From positions 1-30,050 of the IMG/VR virus record IMGVR_UViG_3300047564_000999: a DNA stretch of 30,050 nt; one strand, written 5' to 3'. Below the pieces are notes generated by a model that did no database searches, had not been told where the DNA came from, and saw only the letters and a list, made by a program, of their open reading frames with translations. The translations under genes and the position numbers were made by a program. Below, in pieces: positions 20,918 through 27,104 of the stretch (positions are counted from its first letter, which is position 1; every line of letters begins with the position of its first letter). The stretch comes from a virus.

Positions 20918-21097
20918 TTAGCTATTGATCGTATCGTAGGGATCGTAAGCATCTTCGCCAGCATACAGCGAGTTTTCTTCAATCCACGCACTCACTACAT
21001 CCAACGGACACTCTAAGATCAAAGCGATCGTCTTTGGACTGTGCCCTTCGATGTACAGTTGCTCAATGTCGTAGGCTAGTTCACTCATCTTACTCAT
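20918..21097 (-). CDS. Small helix-turn-helix-like protein, 59 aa
   Basis: Start at the second Met codon (21097), spaced from GGAGGTAACG. YDIEQLYIEGHSPKTIALILECPLDVVSAWIEE matches a homeodomain-like/sigma-r4-type helix-turn-helix (helix, glycine turn, SPKTIALILE, CPLDVVSAWI recognition helix). A plausible phage DNA-binding regulator, and in principle a candidate reader of the ACCGGT palindromes, but nothing links them directly. Acidic C-terminal tail. Confidence 0.7.
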   Translation of the reverse strand: MSKMSELAYDIEQLYIEGHSPKTIALILECPLDVVSAWIEENSLYAGEDAYDPYDTINS

Positions 21098-21239
21098 CAA
21101 TCGTTACCTCCGGTAGATATGCTTCAAGGGTTTTATTGGGCAGTGACAATAGCAGTTCTTGGATGGCTGTGAGATCGCCGTTATTAACATCAATGACTAC
21201 CTGAGCCAAAACAGCATCGATCAATTGTTCTTTTGTCAT
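21090..21239 (-). CDS. Small acidic protein, 49 aa
   Basis: MTKEQLIDAVLAQVVIDVNNGDLTAIQELLLSLPNKTLEAYLPEVTIDE: a short helical protein of a type (AIxELLxxLP...L..YLPE) often seen next to phage early genes. Its first base overlaps the previous stop (TAATG) and its end overlaps the HTH gene by 8 bases, which supports real translation although it is short. Confidence 0.75.
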   Translation of the reverse strand: MTKEQLIDAVLAQVVIDVNNGDLTAIQELLLSLPNKTLEAYLPEVTIDE

Positions 21240-21637
21240 TATGCGTCCTCCGCTTCACGCTCTGCTTCACGGATTTCTACTGCTTCCGCGTAGGACACTA
21301 GCTTCTTGCTGAGACCAGTGCCGCTGTAAGTGTCACCGCAGTACCAAACACCGTCTTTGAAGATGTAGTAGTATTCACCCCAGCAGCCTTCGACATAGTC
21401 GTAGAACTCAGCAAACGAATCAAACTCTTTGGGATCAACACCAGTCTCGCCGCGCTCGCTGTAATAAGGGCCGTCTAAGGAACTACGATCGCCTGGAGCG
21501 ATCAAGGCCTCAACAGCCGCCTGTGTAGTATAGTCCTGCAGAGCAGCACCAACACCGTCCAAATAGCCATCCCAATGCACGTAGACGGCACGGACTTTGT
21601 TACCAACCATCACACCAACGAAAGATCGTGTACCCAT
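21239..21637 (-). CDS. Conserved phage protein, 132 aa (unknown)
   Basis: Opening MGTRSFVGVMVGNKVRAVYVHWDGYLDGVGAAL is characteristic of a family I recall from many T4-like phages; the middle has GEYYYIFKDGVWYCGDTYSG and the end is a charged helix. No established function is known to me. Ribosome site AAGGAGCGAGC, own promoter, first gene of a four-gene unit. Confidence 0.85.
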   Translation of the reverse strand: MGTRSFVGVMVGNKVRAVYVHWDGYLDGVGAALQDYTTQAAVEALIAPGDRSSLDGPYYSERGETGVDPKEFDSFAEFYDYVEGCWGEYYYIFKDGVWYCGDTYSGTGLSKKLVSYAEAVEIREAEREAEDA

Positions 21638-21670
21638 TTTGCTCGCTCCTTTGTGTTAAACAATACGTCT

Positions 21671-21699
21671 ATTATACGATCTCAGCTGCCCGTTGTCAA
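21671..21699 (-). promoter_or_regulatory. Early sigma-70 promoter
   Basis: TTGACA-N17-TATAAT without the ACCGGT operator, although its neighbours on the right have one. Confidence 0.9.
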
Positions 21700-22173
21700 C
21701 CGAAGCACTCCGGGCTGTGGCTGATCTGCTACAAACTGTTCGATAAAAATATGGTGATCGTCGCCTGAATCACGGATACAGGCATTAGCGGCTACATAGA
21801 GCGCGGCCCATGTGCTGCCAACGACGGGCTTGGAAATAGCCCGTTGTCCCCAATGATCTTTGTACAGGACTTCTGTAGCACCCTCAAACGGATGGCGCTC
21901 ATTGAGATTCTTTACATCGTAGACCGACCAAATGGTGGTCAAGCCCAGCTGTTCCCTGACTTCGTTGTAGTGGTCGTGCTTGGCGTCGAATGCCGCATTG
22001 TCTTGTTGATATGCGTCAGCTAGCCCGTGCTCAAACCCCTTGACCACACTATGTAGTCGATCCGCTAGATCATTGCTGATCACACCCGTGAGCCTTTCTT
22101 GGATCGAACGCAGCTCGCAGAGGGTGTTGTGTACAGTTTTAAAGTCCTGACCACGAAGGGTTACGGTTTCCAT
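21682..22173 (-). CDS. Conserved phage early protein, 163 aa (unknown)
   Basis: METVTLRGQDFKTVHNTLCELRSIQERLTGVISNDLADRL, then HDHYNEVREQLGLTTIWSVYDVKNLNERHPFEGATEVLYKDHWG and a C-terminal DSGDDHHIFIEQF. The sequence pattern is one I recall across aquatic phage early regions, without a function. GAGGAGATTGAATA precedes the ATG. The start overlaps the previous gene's stop by one base. Confidence 0.82.
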   Translation of the reverse strand: METVTLRGQDFKTVHNTLCELRSIQERLTGVISNDLADRLHSVVKGFEHGLADAYQQDNAAFDAKHDHYNEVREQLGLTTIWSVYDVKNLNERHPFEGATEVLYKDHWGQRAISKPVVGSTWAALYVAANACIRDSGDDHHIFIEQFVADQPQPGVLRLTTGS

Positions 22174-22502
22174 TATTCAATCTCCTCGCTGGAGCAGAGA
22201 CCCTGCTTTTCAAAATAAGTTTCGATATGATCGCGCACACGATCGTCATCGGCGAAATAGAACTTCCAATCACCTACCACACGCACATATTCCTTGTCTA
22301 CATACTCGAAGCCACCGTAGTAGTCCAGGGCATGGCCATCGCCTTCTACAGCGATACAGTCTTCGTTGACAAACAGCGCATAGCCAGCACGGCTATCCAA
22401 GCCCAAGTCAGAGGCCTTACAGGGCTCCATAGTCTCACGAACGGTGCGCAGAGCCATGTCGTTCATCTCGTCAACCATGTCATAAATGCTGGTAAATTTC
22501 AT
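22173..22502 (-). CDS. Unknown early protein, 109 aa
   Basis: Start at MKFTSIYD (22502) after AAGGAGCGAAAG; the longer reading includes operator sequence translated as TTGHDR and is an artefact. Mixed sequence with LGLDSRAGYALFVNEDCIAVEGDGHALDYYGGFEYVDKEYVRVVGDWKFYFADDD, acidic, probably alpha/beta. First of two genes. Confidence 0.78.
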   Translation of the reverse strand: MKFTSIYDMVDEMNDMALRTVRETMEPCKASDLGLDSRAGYALFVNEDCIAVEGDGHALDYYGGFEYVDKEYVRVVGDWKFYFADDDRVRDHIETYFEKQGLCSSEEIE

Positions 22503-22532
22503 CTTTCGCTCCTTTTCTTTCACTGTAATGCT

Positions 22533-22562
22533 ATTATAGCACCGGTCATGACCGGTTGTCAA
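22533..22562 (-). promoter_or_regulatory. Operator-bearing early promoter
   Basis: TTGACA-N18-TATAAT with perfect palindrome ACCGGTCATGACCGGT (22541-22556) filling the spacer directly after the -35. Confidence 0.92.
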
Positions 22563-22598
22563 CCACTATTTTCAAAGACCCTACAGGGCGTACGGGTA

Positions 22599-22841
22599 TT
22601 AAAAATCCGCGGTCATAGCATGGGTCGCGTGATCGTACTTGACAAAGACCTTGCCCACAGCCTCGCCAGTGCCCGCATCGTCGTGGTACGTAACCTTGTA
22701 GCAGAAGTCTCCACCGTTGGTTATGCCCAGGAACTCTGACCGCTTGAAGAAGCAGCCGGGATATCCACTGGCCTTAAGAATCTGTGTAAGCCCAGTGGGC
22801 GTCTGGGTTGTCAACAGTTTAAGGGTGTCTGCTAAAATCAT
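22599..22841 (-). CDS. Unknown small protein, 80 aa
   Basis: Helical start (ADTLKLLTTQTPTGLTQILKASG) then beta region with FFKRSEFLGITNGGDFCYKVTYHDDAGTGEAVGKVFVKYD. Good GAGGAGG ribosome site inside the preceding gene, with a 4-base overlap (ATGA-type). Family not recognised. Confidence 0.75.
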   Translation of the reverse strand: MILADTLKLLTTQTPTGLTQILKASGYPGCFFKRSEFLGITNGGDFCYKVTYHDDAGTGEAVGKVFVKYDHATHAMTADF

Positions 22842-23008
22842 ACCAGTCCAGCCTCCTCTTCAAGGTCCATGATCTTGCCCTCAATCCTCTCAGCAGCGCC
22901 CATCACAGCGTTGCCCTCAGCAGTGTAGCCCAGTTCAAACAGAGTGTGGTAAGCGGCATCCAAGTCGTCCAGCACCTTCTCCAGGGCAGCAATTCGTTCT
23001 ACGCTCAC
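22838..23008 (-). CDS. Small acidic helical protein, 56 aa (GTG start)
   Basis: SVERIAALEKVLDDLDAAYHTLFELGYTAEGNAVMGAAERIEGKIMDLEEEAGLV: two acidic helices, probably a coiled-coil hairpin. The start is GTG at 23008 with AAGGAGG 8 bases upstream. It overlaps the stop of the gene before by 4 bases and the start of the gene after by 4. Confidence 0.75.
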   Translation of the reverse strand: MSVERIAALEKVLDDLDAAYHTLFELGYTAEGNAVMGAAERIEGKIMDLEEEAGLV

Positions 23009-23202
23009 AGCACACCTCCTTCAGCACGGGCTTCCAAGTCCTCTATATCTGCTTGTAGATCGTCAATTAATTCCTCAATACCACAGTGAGTGTCATAGCA
23101 GCTATCAGTGGCACCCAGTGCTTCTTGGACCCAAGCATCTGCGTTATGCAGAGCTTCAATGGCCATACGCAGGCGAGCTGCTCGTTGTGCGTTTGTTAAC
23201 AT
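23005..23202 (-). CDS. Small acidic helical protein, 65 aa
   Basis: MLTNAQRAARLRMAIEALHNADAWVQEALG followed by CYDTHCGIEELIDDLQADIEDLEARAEGG: two helices like its downstream neighbour, which may be a distant duplicate. Ribosome site AGGAGCGAAACA; transcribed from the operator-bearing promoter at 23236. Confidence 0.75.
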   Translation of the reverse strand: MLTNAQRAARLRMAIEALHNADAWVQEALGATDSCYDTHCGIEELIDDLQADIEDLEARAEGGVL

Positions 23203-23235
23203 TGTTTCGCTCCTGTTTTGTTACGCTATACAAGT

Positions 23236-23265
23236 ATTATAGCACCGGTCATGACCGGTTGTCAA
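23236..23265 (-). promoter_or_regulatory. Operator-bearing early promoter
   Basis: TTGACA-N18-TATAAT with ACCGGTCATGACCGGT (23244-23259) in the spacer. Confidence 0.92.
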
Positions 23266-23492
23266 CCACTGTTTTTCTGTGGCTTTTTTGCCACAAACTC
23301 GCGATCAATGTAGTACTCTAGGAGCTGCCGTTGGATACGGGCCTGTAGATCACCCGCGACATCGTTGATCACGTAACGGACATCAGTGTGCCGCCACGCC
23401 CCAGTGCTGAGGAACTGCCCATAGTCTCTGCGGTGCTGTTTATTACTAGGGTCGAACAATACTACGGGCCTGCGAAACAAATCCAATTTCAT
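23262..23492 (-). CDS. Unknown basic protein, 76 aa
   Basis: MKLDLFRRPVVLFDPSNKQHRRDYGQFLSTGAWRHTDVRYVIND, then a helix and AKKPQKNSG tail. Basic overall. Starts directly after the previous stop with GGAG about 9 bases upstream. No family recognised. Confidence 0.72.
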   Translation of the reverse strand: MKLDLFRRPVVLFDPSNKQHRRDYGQFLSTGAWRHTDVRYVINDVAGDLQARIQRQLLEYYIDREFVAKKPQKNSG

Positions 23493-23783
23493 TTAATCAA
23501 TCTCCGGAAACACGCTGCGGATATGCTGCTGTACCTTTACTAGGTCTTCTCTGCTCACTGTCTGTGGTACGTTCTGCAGGGCAGTGTCCTTGCCATAGCT
23601 TTGGACATTGGCGCGAGCCAGGGCAAAGATCTCGCGTTTGTTAGCACCCAAGATGATGCCCACGGGATCGGTTTCCCCTTTGACCATATCCAATGCGTAG
23701 AGGGTCAGTGTTTCAACATCCACTGCCACTTCCATCTTCATTGTGATACGTCTAACACCATCTGGATGCGTCACTGATTTCAT
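23493..23783 (-). CDS. Unknown protein, 96 aa
   Basis: KMEVAVDVETLTLYALDMVKGETDPVGIILGANKREIFALARANVQSYG suggests an alpha/beta domain; C-terminus is helical. Start at 23783 (MKSVTHPDG) after AAGAAG; a later Met (MKMEVAVD) is an alternative. Second gene of a three-gene unit. Confidence 0.7.
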   Translation of the reverse strand: MKSVTHPDGVRRITMKMEVAVDVETLTLYALDMVKGETDPVGIILGANKREIFALARANVQSYGKDTALQNVPQTVSREDLVKVQQHIRSVFPEID

Positions 23784-23792
23784 GCTGTCTTC

Positions 23793-24050
23793 TTAATAGT
23801 ACTCGTGTATCTCTACACTAGGATCTAACTTCATCAACTGCTCTGCAGCCTTAGTGAGGAAGCGGAACTTGCGATTTACTTCAGCGGCGCTGATCTCGCC
23901 GTCACAACTCAAGTTCTCTGGGCTCAAGCAAGAGTCAATCTTTCCAGCGATTGCCTTGCGGTCTTTAGCGCTCGACAAGCTCAGTGCAGGGCTACCGAAG
24001 ATAGCGGACCACTTGTTCTCACGCTCTACAAACTCTTTCAGCTCTTTCAT
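23793..24050 (-). CDS. Unknown charged protein, 85 aa
   Basis: Start at MKELKEFVE (24050) after AAAGGAGCAGAA; the longer reading includes operator and promoter. Charged, helical, with SPALSLSSAKDRKAIAGKIDSCLSPENLSCDGEISAAEVNRKFRFLTKAAEQL. First gene of a three-gene unit. Confidence 0.75.
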   Translation of the reverse strand: MKELKEFVERENKWSAIFGSPALSLSSAKDRKAIAGKIDSCLSPENLSCDGEISAAEVNRKFRFLTKAAEQLMKLDPSVEIHEYY

Positions 24051-24080
24051 TTCTGCTCCTTTGTGTTTCAATATATGTAT

Positions 24081-24110
24081 ATTATACAACCGGTCATGAC
24101 CGGTTGTCAA
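24081..24110 (-). promoter_or_regulatory. Operator-bearing early promoter
   Basis: TTGACA-N18-TATAAT with ACCGGTCATGACCGGT (24089-24104) in the spacer. Confidence 0.92.
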
Positions 24111-24277
24111 CCGAAGAGCCAAAATAACCCTATGATCGCTAGGGCTATTACAAGCCAGCTGATCAAGGTCATTTTCAGGTTCCACGCCCATAATTCGCCC
24201 AAAGTGAACTCTGTGACGCACTCGGGACAACGAGTGGCTGCAAATGGTATCTTGCTAGTACAATGAGGACACATCAT
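24107..24277 (-). CDS. Zinc-ribbon membrane protein, 56 aa
   Basis: MMCPHCTSKIPFAATRCPECVTEF gives a zinc ribbon (C3-x2-C6 and C17-x2-C20), then one membrane helix (MTLISWLVIALAIIGLFWLFG) to the C-terminus. The start is the Met pair at 24277 spaced from GGAG. Such short zinc-ribbon/TM proteins are common in bacteria and phage but unassigned. Overlaps end of the previous gene region. Confidence 0.78.
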   Translation of the reverse strand: MMCPHCTSKIPFAATRCPECVTEFTLGELWAWNLKMTLISWLVIALAIIGLFWLFG

Positions 24278-24278
24278 A

Positions 24279-24542
24279 TCACATACTCCAATACGATTCT
24301 GAACTAGGACTGCAATAGTAGGGTGTATCGTAACGCTCTCGGAATTCAGCCCCACCCATCATATTCTTACGGGTTACCCAAGTTTCGTGGATCTCGAAAC
24401 GATAGCCCTCTGAAGGGAAGTAAGTGGTTTTGTACAGGTGCTCCAAGAGGTTGCGATCATGCGAGCTATGATCCGTCTTGCGCACCAAGCGCTCACCTGA
24501 CTTAACACGACGATCTCGCTTGTAGACTTCTACTGTATACAT
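24279..24542 (-). CDS. Unknown basic protein, 87 aa
   Basis: MYTVEVYKRDRRVKSGERLVRKTDHSSHDRNLLEHLYKTTYFPSEGYRFEIHETWVTRKNMMGGAEFRERY: a strand-helix-strand small domain with many charges. Ribosome site AAGGAGCGAAA. First gene of a two-gene unit with the zinc-ribbon protein. Confidence 0.78.
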   Translation of the reverse strand: MYTVEVYKRDRRVKSGERLVRKTDHSSHDRNLLEHLYKTTYFPSEGYRFEIHETWVTRKNMMGGAEFRERYDTPYYCSPSSESYWSM

Positions 24543-24571
24543 TTTCGCTCCTTTTCTTTCACTGTAATGCT

Positions 24572-24601
24572 AGTATAACACCGGTCATGACCGGTTGTCA
24601 A
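24572..24601 (-). promoter_or_regulatory. Operator-bearing early promoter
   Basis: TTGACA-N18-TATACT with ACCGGTCATGACCGGT (24580-24595) in the spacer. Confidence 0.92.
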
Positions 24602-24621
24602 CCACTATTTGGCTGTTGTTT

Positions 24622-25347
24622 TTATGCCACAGCAATGGGTATTGTGCGGCGCACGAATCCCGAAGTGTCCTTCTTAGCACGACCTTTGGCCTTGAGCCCA
24701 AGCACCACACCCTTAGGATCCAGGAAGCGCAGGTCTGTGTCGTCGGCATTGAACACGGACTTGCCCATGTAAGACTCAGGGAGCTTGTCAAACACCACAG
24801 CCACGTTCATGCCCGCACTCACAGCCTTCTGCACATCTGCATCGTTGCCGTCTGCGGCACTGAACGTCAAGTGGTAGTTAGGGATGTCTGAGACCTTACG
24901 GCCCAGGACCTTGGTGTAGTCGTAGAACTGTAGTGTACTGAAAGCGTCAAAGATGTTCTTGCCATGCATCGGAACAGGGTACTTCTCCCAGGCAAGATCA
25001 CTAGTACCATTTAGTCGGAACACGGGCGTCAAGCCCTTGCGGCGAGCGAAGTTCACAGCTCGCATGATGTCTTCTACGAGATCGCTCATGAAAGCATCGC
25101 GGTTCTCGAAGAAGTATTGTGTCTTGCGGATGCGAGCTTTTTGGATCACATTGGTGTTCTCACCACGTTTGAACATACCACCACGACCTGCGGTGTTAAG
25201 GCAGGCTGAAGTACAACCGGCAGTTCGCTTAGGGCAAGTCTCCCGACCACTCAAGTCAGCTGGCGCAAGGTGCAGGATAAAGCTGAGATAGCCCAACTTG
25301 GTGCCCTTTTGGATCTTAGGATTAGCCGTTGACAATAGTTTAAACAT
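24622..25347 (-). CDS. GP88 family protein
   Basis: Matches the phage GP88 family pattern: LSTANPKIQKGTKLGYLSFILHLAPADLSGRETCP, the cysteine cluster CPKRTAGCTSACLNTAGRG, RKTQYFFENRDAFMSDLVEDI, and VFRLNGTSDLAWE followed by QFYDYTK. GP88 proteins occur in many mycobacteriophage and other phage genomes; their biochemical function has not been established. 241 residues. The cysteine arrangement suggests metal binding. Ribosome site AAGGAGCGAACG, single-gene unit with an operator-bearing promoter. Confidence 0.88.
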   Translation of the reverse strand: MFKLLSTANPKIQKGTKLGYLSFILHLAPADLSGRETCPKRTAGCTSACLNTAGRGGMFKRGENTNVIQKARIRKTQYFFENRDAFMSDLVEDIMRAVNFARRKGLTPVFRLNGTSDLAWEKYPVPMHGKNIFDAFSTLQFYDYTKVLGRKVSDIPNYHLTFSAADGNDADVQKAVSAGMNVAVVFDKLPESYMGKSVFNADDTDLRFLDPKGVVLGLKAKGRAKKDTSGFVRRTIPIAVA

Positions 25348-25379
25348 CGTTCGCTCCTTGTTCGTTCACTGTAGCCTTA

Positions 25380-25409
25380 ATTATACAACCGGTCATGACC
25401 GGTTGTCAA
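25380..25409 (-). promoter_or_regulatory. Operator-bearing early promoter
   Basis: TTGACA-N18-TATAAT with ACCGGTCATGACCGGT (25388-25403) in the spacer. Confidence 0.92.
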
Positions 25410-25414
25410 CCTCT

Positions 25415-25609
25415 TTATGCGGGTTCGAACATCTTGCGCCCTGCGGCCATGAACATCGTATAGGCAACCCTGTCCTCTTTGTCCAGGTCATCGTAGCAGA
25501 ACTCCATGTCCTTGAGCGCGGCCAAGACATCGCCCCCAGTGTGGATTTCACTGTATTCCTGCACGATACGGCAAGCATCTCCCAATTCCATGTATAGTGG
25601 TGTTCCCAT
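25415..25609 (-). CDS. Unknown acidic protein, 64 aa
   Basis: Start at MGTPLYMELGDACRIVQEYSEIHTGG (25609) after AAGGAGAAAACT. Acidic helices with DVLAALKDMEFCYDDLDKEDRVAYTMFMAAGRKMF. Second gene behind the nuclease-like gene. No family recognised. Confidence 0.72.
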   Translation of the reverse strand: MGTPLYMELGDACRIVQEYSEIHTGGDVLAALKDMEFCYDDLDKEDRVAYTMFMAAGRKMFEPA

Positions 25610-25619
25610 AGTTTTCTCC

Positions 25620-25946
25620 TTATAAGTACTGATCATTGAGTGTAGGCTCAAGCTCTTTGACAAGCTCGCGCTCACGAGCATAGGCTTCCTTGCGCCCACG
25701 CACGATCTCTAGAACACGGTGTTCCCATGCTAGATCAAGCCCGCCAGTCTTCAAGTAGACATACAAGGCCCACAATCGGTTCTCGTTACGAGCACGGCTC
25801 TTATGCTTACGCCAACGTTCTAGAACACTCTTTGCGACTGTAGACTGTGACTTACGTGTGAGTCCAATGTAGTTCTCGCCCCGCTCATCTACCGCTTCGT
25901 AGATGATGTAGTTACAGTCCGATCTAATTTTACGAGTTCTTGCCAC
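25620..25946 (-). CDS. GIY-YIG-like nuclease domain protein (GTG start)
   Basis: Read from GTG 25946, placed 8 bases after GGAGCGAATC; the longer reading crosses the operator. The first half is GIY-YIG-like: YIIYEAVDERGENYIGLTRK (strand, turn, YIG at about 26-28), then a Lys/Arg-rich helix with LERWRKHKSRARNENRLWALY and a C-terminal REYELV..LEPTLND-like stretch ending as GIY-YIG domains do (LNDQYL). 108 residues, no second domain. Free-standing phage GIY-YIG genes act in homing or in restriction of rival DNA. Metal-binding Glu position not verified. Confidence 0.75.
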   Translation of the reverse strand: MARTRKIRSDCNYIIYEAVDERGENYIGLTRKSQSTVAKSVLERWRKHKSRARNENRLWALYVYLKTGGLDLAWEHRVLEIVRGRKEAYARERELVKELEPTLNDQYL

Positions 25947-25970
25947 GATTCGCTCCTTCACTATGCTTAT

Positions 25971-26000
25971 AGTATAGCACCGGTAGTGACCGGTTGTCAA
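25971..26000 (-). promoter_or_regulatory. Operator-bearing early promoter
   Basis: TTGACA-N18-TATACT with ACCGGTAGTGACCGGT on the plus strand (25979-25994) in the spacer. Confidence 0.92.
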
Positions 26001-26038
26001 CCAAAGACCCTATACTGGACAGGGCCTTTGATTAATTA

Positions 26039-26287
26039 TTAGATAAACTCAATAAGATCAGTGCTTAATTGCTGTTTTGCCTGAGAGATAATACGCTGTT
26101 TATCTGACTCAAATGTTTCATAATTAAAATCTCCCGAGACAAAGTCGCATTTATTAGGCAGTTTAAACTCACCATTTTTCTTACGCTCTGTGACATTAAA
26201 AGCGATTTTAATTACATAAGTCTCTTTGCGTTTATTATAAATGACTTTTGCTCGTGCAATATTAGCAGAGTAAATTGCAGTAGACAT
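26039..26287 (-). CDS. Unknown basic protein, 82 aa
   Basis: MSTAIYSANIARAKVIYNKRKETYVIKIAFNVTERKKNGEFKLPNKCDF: beta-strand-rich, Lys-rich start and a helical end (SQAKQQLSTDLIEFI). Codon use is more A/T-rich than its neighbours, which may mean a different origin. Ribosome site AAGGAGCGCACT; last gene of the minus-strand block. Confidence 0.75.
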   Translation of the reverse strand: MSTAIYSANIARAKVIYNKRKETYVIKIAFNVTERKKNGEFKLPNKCDFVSGDFNYETFESDKQRIISQAKQQLSTDLIEFI

Positions 26288-26317
26288 AGTGCGCTCCTTT
26301 TTGTTTACTATATGTCT

Positions 26318-26346
26318 ATTGTATGCTCAAAAGCTCAATCCGTCAA
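26318..26346 (-). promoter_or_regulatory. Early promoter next to the operator array
   Basis: TTGACG-N17-TACAAT. No operator in the spacer, but the first array palindrome begins at 26346, touching the -35. Confidence 0.75.
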
Positions 26347-26424
26347 CCGGTCGCGACCGGCCGGCCGCACTCGCCTGTGGCAGAAATACAACACCGGTCA
26401 TGACCGAAAACCGGTACAGACCGG

Positions 26425-26453
26425 TTGACAATCTAGAGCTTTGGCAGTATAAT
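26425..26453 (+). promoter_or_regulatory. Plus-strand consensus promoter in the array
   Basis: TTGACA-N17-TATAAT on the plus strand. The operator at 26410-26425 shares its last T with the -35. Transcription would begin near 26460 toward the tandem units. Confidence 0.88.
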
Positions 26454-26459
26454 AAAGAC

Positions 26460-26579
26460 ACTGAGAGAGCGAAAACAACAAGAAAAAACTCCAGGACAGA
26501 TAGCTTCGAAGGACTACAATTCCGGGATGGACGTCGACTGCCACCACCCAGACCTAAGTTAGTTGGTGCTAACTAACTG
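26460..26579 (+). ncRNA. Candidate non-coding transcript
   Basis: About 120 bases run from the predicted start of the plus-strand promoter to an AGTTAGTT/AACTAACT hairpin (8-bp stem, loop GGTGCT, near 26558-26579). The first ATG (26527) opens only 11 codons and there is no ribosome site at a start codon. There is no U-tract after the hairpin, so the 3' end is uncertain. Confidence 0.4.
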
Positions 26580-26629
26580 ACCGGTAGTGACCGGTGTGGC
26601 TTTTGAGCCACAGAGATCCCCCACCTAAA

Positions 26630-26785
26630 TGCGAATCATTCTTATCTAGGTCTTCCCTAAATGCGAATCGTTCTTATTACGATCACCGGTAGCGACCGGT
26701 TATTGCGAATAGTTCTTAATTGTATTACCGGTACTGACCGGTTATTGCGAACTATTCTTGTCTAGGGCCACCGGTCAGTACCGGT
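26630..26785. repeat. 42-bp tandem units combining TGCGAAYNNTTCTT and ACCGGT palindromes
   Basis: TGCGAAY-NN-TTCTT starts at 26630, 26662, 26704 and 26746 (spacing 32, 42, 42). Each of the last three is followed at +23 or +24 by an ACCGGT-N4-ACCGGT palindrome. The 14-base word itself has an imperfect dyad (GAAYNRTTC). The period is four turns of B-DNA, so all sites face the same side. Confidence 0.85.
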
Positions 26786-26885
26786 TTTAGGTCTCCGGTC
26801 GTGACCGAAATCGTGGATTTTCAGCCACAAAAAGTGGTCAACACCGGTTTTTTACTGTCAAAAAGGTTGACCGGTCCACACCGGC

Positions 26886-27104
26886 GAGAGGCATAGTTCA
26901 AATACTTTTCTGTGCTTTTCCCTGCTTTTCCGGGGTTTTCAACGCTATCCCTGCTTTTCAATACCCATACCCAAGACTCTTTTTCTCTGCAGGTTCTTTG
27001 CTGTACAGTTCGAACTGTCAACATTCCACTGTGTTCACAGCTTCCGGACTGCCCTAACAGTTCACTCACTTTTTCTTATGCTTACGCTTAGACCGTTATA
27101 TGAT
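26886..27104. other. Gene-free tail of the control region
   Basis: Four TTTTC runs end at 26910, 26920, 26930 and 26940, exactly 10 bases apart (phased A/T tracts), with a further CTGCTTTTC near 26951-26959. A 14-bp palindrome ACAGTTCGAACTGT lies at 27005-27018. No gene with a ribosome site is seen; a GTG-started frame on the minus strand here is judged chance. Confidence 0.6.

Larger units (their letters stand above)
26346..26885. repeat. Array of CCGGT-N4-ACCGG palindromes
   Basis: Palindromes begin at 26346 (core CGCG, last base C), 26393 (CATG, second arm ends GAA), 26410 (ACAG), 26580 (AGTG), 26685 (AGCG), 26727 (ACTG), 26770 (CAGT), 26794 (CGTG, imperfect arms) and 26870 (CCAC, second arm CCGGC), with one lone half-site at 26843. 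They match the operators in seven early promoters. The central four bases vary while both ACCGGT arms are kept, as for a dimeric DNA-binding protein contacting two half-sites. Confidence 0.9.

Noticed and set aside
22503-22562. Longer N-termini starting MTTGHDR or similar at several genes
   Set aside because: They are translations of the operator and promoter; the ATG or GTG after GGAGCGAA is the better start.
26289-26576. Plus-strand 95-aa frame
   Set aside because: It starts upstream inside the opposite gene's promoter and runs through operators and the plus-strand promoter; there is no ribosome site and the composition is unlike its neighbours.
26346-26885. CRISPR array
   Set aside because: The repeats are palindromic operators with irregular spacing and no unique spacers of constant length, and no cas genes are present.
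26821-27069. Minus-strand 82-aa frame with GTG start
   Set aside because: No ribosome site, overlaps operators and phased T tracts, and low-complexity repeated sequence.
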